NCBI GenBank assembly: GCA_946811185.2
Contig: OX328100.1
Coordinates: 19,208,999 to 19,272,998, forward strand
DNA from: Hippopus hippopus
Taxonomy: Eukaryota; Mollusca; Bivalvia; Cardiida; Cardiidae
Reading direction: 5' to 3'
Length of the DNA stretch: 64,000 nucleotides
Below, piece by piece: positions 55,850 to 64,000 of the stretch. Numbering within the stretch: position 1 is the first letter of the stretch; every line of letters starts with the position of its first letter. A program made the translations under genes and the position numbers. Below the pieces are notes generated by a model. The model had not been told where the DNA came from, did no database searches, and saw only the letters and a program-made list of their open reading frames with translations.

Positions 55850-57648
55850 AATAAAATGTAATAAATTTTCCGTCATCGCAACGAGTTTTGCAATAATTTA
55901 TTGCAATACTGGTTTAAGACATATTGTTTCTGAAACAGTCAAAATTCAACGTTGTTTACTGTATTTAATCGACTTTATTACAGTTTTCAAAGATTTAAGC
56001 CTCAATAATGTTTAGCCAGAAATGTTCTTATTGGTCTTTGAAGCGCACTTTCTGTAACTTAATTAAGGTCTTACATAATCCAGTTTAACATTAAAATGCA
56101 CTCTAATAAGGTTATGATTGGAAAACGATCGAATATGATCTATATAATGATTTTACTGCAATTCTCGTTTTTATTGCAAAACTGGTTGTGAAGTGAAATG
56201 TAATAAATTTTCTGTCATCGCAACGAGTTTTGCAATAATTTATTGCAATACTGGTTTTAGACATATTGTTTCTGAAATAGTTAAAATTCATTGTTGTTTA
56301 TGGTATTAAATCGACTTTATGACAGTTTCCAAAGATTTAAGCCTCAATAATGTTTAGCCAGAAGTGTTCTTATTGGTCTTTGAAGCGCACTTTCTGTAAC
56401 TTAATTAAGGTCTTACATAATCCAATTTAATATTAAACTGCACTCTAATTAGGTTATGATTGGAAATCGATCGAATATGATCTATATAATGATTTTATTG
56501 CAATTCTCGTTTTTATTGCAAAACTGGTTGTGAAGTGAAATGTAATAAATTTTCTGTCATCGCAACAAGTTTTGCAAAAATTTATTGCAATACTAGTTTA
56601 AGACATATTGTTTCTGAAACAGTCAAAATTCAATGTTGTTTACTGTATTTAATCGACTTTATGACAGTTTTCAAAGATTTAAGCCTCAATAGTGTTTAGC
56701 CTGAAATGTTCTTATTGGTCTTTGAAGCGCACTTTCTGTAACTTAATTAAGGTCTTACATAATCCAATTTAACATTAAATTGCACTCTAATAAGGTTATG
56801 ATTGTAAATCGATCGAATACGATCTATATAATGATTTTATTGCAATTCTCGTTTTTATTGCAAAACTGGTTGTGAAGTGAAATGTAATAAATTTTCTGTC
56901 ATCCCAACGAGTTTTGGAATAATTTATTGCAATACTGGTTTAAGACATATTGTTTCTGAAACAGTCAAAATTCAATGTTGTTTACGGTATTTAATCGACT
57001 TTATGACAGTTTCCAAAGATTTAAGCCTCAATAGTGTTTAGCCTGAAATGTTCTTATTGGTCTTTGATGCGCACTTTCTGTAACTTAATTAAGGTCTTAC
57101 ATAATCCAATTTAACATTCAATTGCACTCTAATTAGGTTATGATTGGAAAACGATCGAATATGATATATATAATGATTTTATTGCAATTCTCGTTTTTAT
57201 TGCAAAACTGGTTGTGAAGTGAAATGTAATAAATTTTCTGTCATCGCAACGAGTTTTGCAATAATTTATTGTAATATTAGTTTAAGACATATTGTTTCTG
57301 AAACAGTTAAAATTCAATGTTGTTTATGGTATTAAATCGACTTTATGACAGTTTTCAAAGATTTAAGCCTCAATAGTGTTTAGCCAGAAATGTTCTTATT
57401 GGTCTTTGAAGCGCACTTTCTGTAACTTAATTAAGGTCTTACATAATCCAATTTAACACTAAATTGCACTCTAATTAGGTTTTGATTTGAAATCGATCGA
57501 ATACGATCTATATAATGATTTTATTGCAATTCTCGTTTTTATTGCAAAACTGGTTGTGAAGTGAAATGTAATAAATTTTCTGTCATCGCAACGAGTTTTG
57601 CAATAATTCATTGCAATTCTCGGTTTTATTGCAAAACTGGTTGCTACA
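55850..57648 (-). repeat. 342-bp satellite array, right arm (five units, inverted)
   Basis: The complement of the left-arm landmark (at 55971, 56313, 56655, 56997 and 57339) recurs at exactly 342 bp. It ends in the same terminal sequence as the left arm, inverted. Confidence 0.9.
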
Positions 57649-57654
57649 CACGCT
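57649..57654. repeat. 6-bp target duplication of the giant element, right (CACGCT)
   Basis: This is the partner of 47299-47304. Confidence 0.65.
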
Positions 57655-58290
57655 TGCTTATGAATGGAACAGTTGCAGGTCTCAACACCTCATTTATGTA
57701 CCCATCAGCATTGAGATTGCCATTCACAATTACTAGGTCGGTTTTTCCTATTCCCCCTTATCCCACCTCGCACCACCACGCTTTCAACAACAAAGGCGTT
57801 AGCAAATCGCGCGCCTCTCATTCTAAACATCCACATTCTAGCATAATGGTAATTAAGGCTTAATGTGGATTCGTCAGACAAAACAATTTCATTCCACCGA
57901 CTCCTTCGCCAACGTAGGTGTTGCCATTCCCAATTCAGACGAGCAATGCGATGACGTCGAGTGAGTATGGTCCCTACGTAAGGCCGAACACATTGACGAA
58001 GACGCCTTAGAAGGGTGTCCCTGCTTATACTGTACTATCTCGCTGTAGCAGTAGCCATTTTGAATCGGTGTCTGTTGTGCGTCAGTTGGTGACGGTCTAA
58101 TCTGGCGTCAGTAACGCGAGACCGGCCGCTTCGAGGGCGATCTGCAACTGTGCCTTTTCGCTGGAACCTTGCTCGCAGTTTACTGATATTGTATCTGTGT
58201 TAATTAAATGGTCGCGCAACAGTATTAATATATTCGCCTCTATCGAGCTTCATCACCTCATCAAAGCCTTAATTTTGTGACGTTCAGATA
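57655..58290 (-). pseudogene. Tc1-like transposase, N-terminal half and first part of the DDE core
   Basis: On the minus strand, pieces read 'RVTDARLDRHQLTHNRHRF' (the linker after the helix-turn-helix), 'LRQCVRPYVGTILTRRHR', then 'RWNEIVLSDES' with the first catalytic Asp, and 'VIVNGNLNAD'-like sequence near the insertion border, in different frames. The other half is at 47036-47298. Together they show the giant element entered a Tc1 copy. Confidence 0.65.
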
Positions 58291-58505
58291 GTTTTTGCAT
58301 TGCGAGTTTTGATTTTTCTGTAAGCAGAATGCGTTTTCCTTACTCCTTGAATTCGCAAGAAAGCAACGATTTCGCATTTGGCAAGGAGTTGCATAGGCAA
58401 ACCTTGCGATCTGCCAGTTTCGGGACGTTACGTAATATTTAACTCGATACAGATCGGATGTGTTCAGTGTTTAACAAAATTGAGGTACGTGCTTCACATG
58501 GTACA
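58291..58505. other. Short non-coding stretch
   Basis: Remaining flank of the Tc1-like element; nothing further recognised. Confidence 0.3.
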
Positions 58506-59580
58506 ACAAGAGGGCCATGATGGTCCTGTATCATTCCACTGGCTAATAAGTAAAAAAACACCCTACACGCCAAACATTACAATACCAGACAAATTGGTTT
58601 CCAACCTGAGACCCCTGAAACAGGGCTAATATTTGGTAGCCCTACGTCTTCTGGTTCGTAACTAAAAGATTTCATAAGTTTTCACTAAGTAAGCCCATGT
58701 AAAACTTCTGACCCACCCCTGGGTGAGATCAAAGTGGACCCTAGGGGTATAATTTGGGCATTAATACTAGAGGTCCACTACATAAAGCCACATGCAAAAT
58801 TTGGTAGCCCTAGGCTATATGGTTAAGTACAGGTAGTTTTCTCCACATAAGCCGATGTAAAACTTGTGACCACCCGGGCGGGGCCTATTTTGACCCCAAG
58901 ACTATAATTTGGGCATTCATACTAGAGGTCCACTAGATAAGGCCATATGCAAAATTTGGTAGCCCTAAGCCTAATGCCTAGATACAGGGAGATTTCTAAA
59001 GTTTTCTTAATATAAGCCCATGTTAAACTTGTAACCCCGGGGCGGGGCCAAATTTGACCCCAGGGCTATAATTTGGGCACTCTTGGTAGAGGTCTACTAG
59101 ATAAAGCCACATGCAAAATTTGGTAGCCTTAGGTCTTATAGCCTGGTACAGGAAGATTACTAAGGTTTTCTCTTTATAGGCCCATGTAAAACTTGTGACC
59201 CCCGGGGCCGGGCCAATTTTGACCCAAGGGCCATTATCTGAAGAAACTTTATGGAAGTCTATTAGATAAAGCTACTTACCAAATTTGGTAGCTCTAGACC
59301 TCAAGGTTTCGGACAAGAAGATTTTAAAAAAATTCCAACATTTTTAAATTTTGTTGCCATGGCAACCAGAGTTTTGAAGGAATCAAATTCTTTCAAGAAA
59401 TTCTAATGAAGACCATGGCAGGATCATTTCTGTGAAGTTTCATCAAAATTGAATGGGTAGCTTCAGATAAGATGTTTAAAATAAAAGTTAACACACGCAC
59501 GGACAGACGCACGGACGGACGCACGACGGACACCGGGCCATTGACATAAGTCCGCTGGCCTTCGGCCAGTGGAGCTAAAA
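58506..59580 (+). mobile_element. Bivalve-type tandem-unit element, second copy
   Basis: It starts ACAAGAGGGCCATGATGG and ends 'GGCCTTCGGCCAGTGGAGCT' plus A-run. Inside are about five units of ~150 bp ('CTTGTGACCCCCGGGG', 'TAGAGGTCCACTAGATAA', 'GCAAAATTTGGTAGCC') and the 'ACGGACAGACGCACGGACG' stretch. It has the same architecture as 38496-41187. Confidence 0.65.
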
Positions 59581-61798
59581 ATGAAACGCCTATGACTGAT
59601 AGAACTATTGTGACCGGGTTGTCATTTGTGAGTTTTAGACTTGTCTATGCTATTTTTAGAATCATTTTCGCGGGCGAATAAGGTTCACGTGATCTTAGCA
59701 CTAATCTTTTGTCATAAGGAAAACTGACTCAGACGAGAGAAGACGTGTTAGTGAAGTTTGCTGTCAAGAACCTTGGCTTTTTCCTTATCAATCACTGGTT
59801 TGTTAATTGGTCAAAGTTATTAATATTTCGGTCTTTCTTTTGGTCATTGAAATTCATCGAATTGGTTAATTCAACTTTTTTTAATTCTCGTCGTCCGTTT
59901 GGAATTGTCATTGGTGTTCACGCGGTTGAGGGTATCGTCTTCCTTGCCCATAAATACACCAACTGGTTTGCATGTTTAACTAACTAACTCACTTGTTTTT
60001 ACAGGTTTCACAACGTACATGTCAGAGATAGTGGTAGACGTTTAAACATATAGATAAAATAATGAACTATCGACTTGCAGTCAATTCCATAAATTGGTAG
60101 GTGTGACGGGTTTGCTTATGTAATGTAAAATTGCAATGCATTGGACGATTATCCATTTGCTCGTTTGTCTGTTTGCCATCCATTTTTTGTGTCTATTTGA
60201 AAATATCCATTTCTCCTGTTTTATCAAATTTACTTTTTGTAATTTACAGATTGTCGTGTCGGCTTGGCTTGACTTAGCTCGGCTCTATTCAATTCAATTC
60301 AGTAGATTTGGGATTAAAAGAATGTAATTTACTGTGGTACACTTGCTGTTTATTCTACCCTTGAAAAAAGGAATTCCACGCCCTTAGAAGACTTTTCCCG
60401 GAGGCTGGAGGAGACCCGGATAGACTAGTAATCCAAAATTGAAACGTACACAGTTTCATTTGCGTGCGAGTATATTTCAACTGTTTACCTGGGCGTATAT
60501 GCCCATGGCAGGGAAAGTCCATAAACATTGATTTTTAAAGGAATAAATAATAGAAATAAAACTACTACAAGTAAAGCCTGTATTCTAAACACTATATATG
60601 TTGAAGTCTTACCTGCTATAGCCTAAAGGAAAAAACAGTGTAGAAAAATTATGTCTTGAATTAACTGTTCAATAATGCCTTGTCGTTTATAAACGCGTCC
60701 TATTCACCTTGTTGACGGAAGTTTTATCAGGTTTGGCAGTTTTACACAAAGAAAGGCATACGAAAATACACAATTTTCTTTCCCTAATATCAATTACCGT
60801 TTTGTGTGTTTGGGACCGTATTTTAACCTAGTTTAGGTCTTAAACTTTTTCTTCCAGTGTTTCAGAAAAGGACGCTTATGTGAAATTGTTTTGTAAATAA
60901 GAGTCTATCTACACGTTCTCTTTTATGGATAAAGTTTAAAAGAAAAAAAAAAAAGTTACATGAAATGTAAAGGGACCACAGCTCAAAGCGGTCTCAATAT
61001 ACGTGCTTGTGCAGTATACAATTTATTAATACAAATAAAATTGGCATAAACTTCGGCAATAAACATTTTTTTTGTGTCAAGATGTAACTTCAACCCTCAT
61101 GGTCCGATTGATACCGCCAAAATACACCTTCGACCTAGCTTTTAACTAAGCCTCCAGAGTTCCATTGTATCGACTTAACGCAACGATGGAGTCTTGTGTC
61201 CATTTTAACCATCTGGAATCATTACTGAAACTTTGCAACTGTCTGAAATGTTCTACACTTTCAGCGCAAAGATCTTGAATCTACCTGCTCTAAATGCAAA
61301 ATGAAAGAAACAAATATTTTCATACGTGAAATAGACCTTATGAGTTTCAAGGTTTGCTCGGTCAAAATGTTCCACAAGCTGAATTCAGATCCTTTGACAT
61401 CCCAAAAGGCATTCGGCAAACCTCGGGCGATCTGTTATCAAATCTTTCGGCTGCTTTACGATGACTGATACGCACCTACATGGTGCATTTTTTAATACAT
61501 TTGTTGACAAACAGTTTGTACATTGAATTTATGGTGGTCTATTCGTTCCGTTGAAACTGGTAGATGTGGACAGCTTTATCATAGTTCTTAATGTCGTTGG
61601 TAAGCGATTTTGGACGAGATTAGATGTAGCTAAGGAAATGGCTGAGTTGTGAGGCCCGAAAGGCCTTTATTAAATACTAATGGTGACTTTATGATGGATT
61701 ACACTGTGCGCACGCTACACATACATTCCTATTGAAACTATGAAATGTACACCCGGGTATTTCCATATTCAGTAAAATTCATGTTTGAACTCTCTTCT
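59581..61798. other. Non-coding, nothing recognised
   Basis: AT-rich sequence. The longest frames (59745-59987 and 60136-60327) are short, hydrophobic and lack splice or start context, so I do not call them. Confidence 0.3.
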
Positions 61799-61935
61799 TT
61801 AACCCTTTACCTAACAATTTTAATGACCCTGAAGAAGGCAACGTGGAAAAAGGAATAAATGCTGGTAACTAGCATTTTCTCCTGTTCCTCCTCTTGATGT
61901 TTTCAAAAGTCTGAGTCCTAAGGGTCGTTTAAAAT
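61799..61935. repeat. MITE family B, 5' part only
   Basis: It begins TTAACCCTTTACCTAAC and reaches the palindromic core ('AAATGCTGGTAACTAGC'); the right half is missing. Confidence 0.5.
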
Positions 61936-62459
61936 TTCAATCAAACCGACCACAAAATATATCTGTAAAGGCAACCTTAGGGCGCTAGGTATATGTATGT
62001 ACATATAAAATCACATTTTCAAGCAAGAAAAGGCACCAAATACAACTGAAAGCTTTATTTAGTTAGAAAGTGTCAAGTCAGCGGACAGTGTAGAATCAGA
62101 GAATCAAGACAAGACTGCTCTTTCGTGTAGTTCGCCCTCACTCCACTGGATAATTACATTTTCAATCAAGAAAATACAAATAAAAAAGGTCTCCTGAATC
62201 TTACTTTTGGCAGGTTTTTGCATAGCCGGCAGTGTAGAATCAGGACGAGACTTCACCTTTGGTACTGACCTGTCTTGATTCACACCGACCATAAGTACAT
62301 GTAGGATTTTTTTTTTTTTTTTTTATCGAAAAAAGACATATATTAATGTCTAAGGCTTGTTTTTGTCAGAAGAATTCAACATAGATGATAGTGTAGAGCC
62401 AAGATAGGACCGCAGTTTTTTTCCAGCTCTACTCCACCCAACACCGGTCGCAAAGTACG

Positions 62460-63275
62460 GTTGTAAAAGTAGTCACAGAGTGCTGTATATGTATAATCAA
62501 ATTGAAAATGTGGCCTCCAGAGGTATACAAGGTTTGACTCGACCTGACTCATCTTTAAATTTGCCTAAGATATCATCAAGACTAACATTCTGACCAACTT
62601 TCAAGAGCAATGGACTGGAAATGTGGCCTCTAGAATGTACACAAGGTTTTTCTAAGATTTGACTTAGAGACCTAGTTTTGGACCCGACCCGACTCATTTT
62701 CGAACTCGTCTGCGATATCATCTAGACAAACACTCTGACAGACTTTCAAGAGCGTTGGACGGAAAATGTGGCCGCTATAGCGTACACAAGGTTTTTCTTA
62801 GATTTGACCTAGTTGTAGACTCGATTTGACGCATTTTAACTCGACTGAGATATTATCTGACCAACTTTCAAGAGCATTGGACTGAAAATGTGGCCTCTAG
62901 AGCGTACACAAGGTTTTTCTAAAATTTGACCTACTGACCTAGTTTTTGACCCCACCTGGTCCATTTTCGAACTCGTTCAAGATATTATCAAGACAAACAT
63001 TCTGACCAACTTTTAAGAGTTTTCGATTGAAAATGTAGCCTCTAGAGCGTACACAAGGTTTTCCTAAGATTTGACCTAGTGACCTAGTTTTTGACCCGAC
63101 CTTACCCATTTTCAAACTCGTTCCAGATATTATCAAGACAAACACTTTGACCAAGCTTCATGTGTATCGGACTGAAAATGTGGCCTTTAGAGCGTATACA
63201 CGGTAAAAGCTGACGACGCACGACGGACGCCGGACACAGCACGATCACAAAAAAAGCTCACCATGAGCTAAAAAG
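62460..63275 (+). repeat. Bivalve-type tandem-unit element, 5'-truncated
   Basis: Four or five units of ~170 bp ('AAAATGTGGCCTCTAGAG', 'GTACACAAGGTTTTTCTAA', 'GACAAACATTCTGACCAAC') are followed by 'GACGCACGACGGACGCCGG' and the end 'GCTCACCATGAGCTAAAAA'. The start module is absent. Confidence 0.6.
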
Positions 63276-64000
63276 GTGGTATAAAAGGGCAATATGACAG
63301 GTATAATGTAATTAGGTAATGAACTATTGTTATAATGAACCAGTTTTAGCATCATGTAATTTTCAGAAAAAATTCAGAAGTTGTTCCAAGGAACTCTGTA
63401 TTGTACCATCAGATCAACATCCTGTGAGATTTTTCAATTAGTACAACTAAATTGAATAGTTAAGCATCCAGAAAAACTAGATTCTTCTGCTATCATGCTT
63501 ACAGAGAGTATGTTTAATTCTGCGCCAATCTATATGTTCATGGATGTTGCAAGTGTTACTTTTTTCTATTTTATTTTTAGTGTTTTTATAGAAATAAGGT
63601 TTAGCTACAAATGGGACAAGAATTATAGATATGTTCCACCACCATTGCTGAAACAAATCAGTTTCACCAATGCTTTAGAGCCAATATATGCCTTGCATAC
63701 TCAAAAGTGATGTTGCAAGTGGAACACAAAACTGATATCTGTGATATCTGAAATTTACATGTGTCAAGTACCAAATTTGATACTTTCACCATTAATACGT
63801 AATATAATCAAACAACAATTAACAACAGTTTCTCTCACTTTACAGTACATCAGTAAAACAGCACTAAGTTCACATTTTTTCTTAAAAAAATTGACTTCAA
63901 ATAAAAAATGTGAAAAAAACCTGTTGTGTTTTTACTTTATCATCAGTAGTTTTGCGAAATCTTGGCGCCATACTTTAAATGTCAGTTGAGTTTCAAACAT
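63276..64000. other. Right edge, nothing recognised
   Basis: AT-rich sequence with two frames of 71 and 82 codons that show no recognisable features. Confidence 0.3.

Larger units (their letters stand above)
47305..57648. mobile_element. Giant inverted-repeat element with satellite-array ends, 10.3 kb
   Basis: The ends are perfect inverted TGTAGCAACCAG and continue as opposed arrays of a 342-bp monomer: about 11 units at the left (3.9 kb) and five at the right (1.8 kb). It is inserted into a Tc1-like transposase gene and flanked by CACGCT. The 4.6-kb middle has no intact gene; it holds nested repeats and one integrase-like fragment. The TGTNR...YNACA ends recall Ginger elements, but those make 4-bp duplications. 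Superfamily undetermined. Confidence 0.7.

Noticed and set aside
47305..57648. A second Polinton, because of the 6-bp target duplication
   Set aside because: No Polinton gene is present, and the termini (TGTAG) differ from those of the Polinton here.
59745..60327. Two hydrophobic frames as small membrane proteins
   Set aside because: They lack conserved features, splice context and neighbours, and their composition is what AT-rich DNA gives.

Overview
The window looks like metazoan nuclear DNA, most probably from a marine bivalve. It is AT-rich, has long non-coding stretches, GT-AG introns, tRNA-derived SINE heads, LINE debris, Tc1-type transposase debris, a (CA)n run and many short inverted-repeat transposons. 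The mollusc assignment is inference: it rests on my recollection of the dispersed 'ACAAGAGGGCC...' repeats and of expanded immunity-related GTPases in bivalves.

Layout. 1-15.2 kb is a mosaic of dispersed repeats, including a LINE 3' fragment, TTAA-flanked MITEs, a hAT-like foldback element with an 8-bp target duplication, and three SINE copies. 15.3-16.7 kb holds an IRG-like GTPase gene on the minus strand with one in-frame stop. 16.7-21.97 kb is repeat-rich and non-coding. 21,979-42,100 is a complete 20.1-kb Polinton/Maverick element with terminal inverted repeats and a perfect 6-bp target duplication (ATCTAT). 42.1-47.0 kb is mostly unrecognised. 47,305-57,648 is a 10.3-kb element whose ends are opposed arrays of a 342-bp satellite; it lies inside a Tc1-like transposase pseudogene and has its own 6-bp target duplication (CACGCT). 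57.7-64 kb holds more repeats.

The Polinton is the centre of interest. Rightward it carries a spliced and heavily broken protein-primed PolB gene, then a tight cluster: two related small core-like proteins, an FtsK/HerA packaging ATPase with an N-terminal zinc finger, a small basic protein, a chromodomain integrase, a small membrane protein, a penton-like protein, an unknown basic protein, a double-jelly-roll major capsid protein and an adenain-like protease. Leftward from the right end it carries a module I do not know from described Polintons: a tandem PC4 (transcription coactivator p15) protein, a Death-domain protein and a TATA-binding-protein (TBP) homologue, in that order. The left end has a small six-exon coiled-coil gene.

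How the parts may work together (inference). A TATA box lies 46 bp upstream of the PC4 gene. A TATA-like motif, TTWATAAGAG, recurs about 36-42 bp upstream of four rightward genes. Several neighbouring genes share stop and start codons (ATGA or TAATG). Together these suggest an element-encoded TBP/PC4 transcription system, polycistronic messages read by termination-reinitiation, and a Death-domain factor that could act on host cell death. Many genes now carry stops or frameshifts, so this copy is decayed; the major capsid body, the protease, PC4 and one core-like gene remain open.
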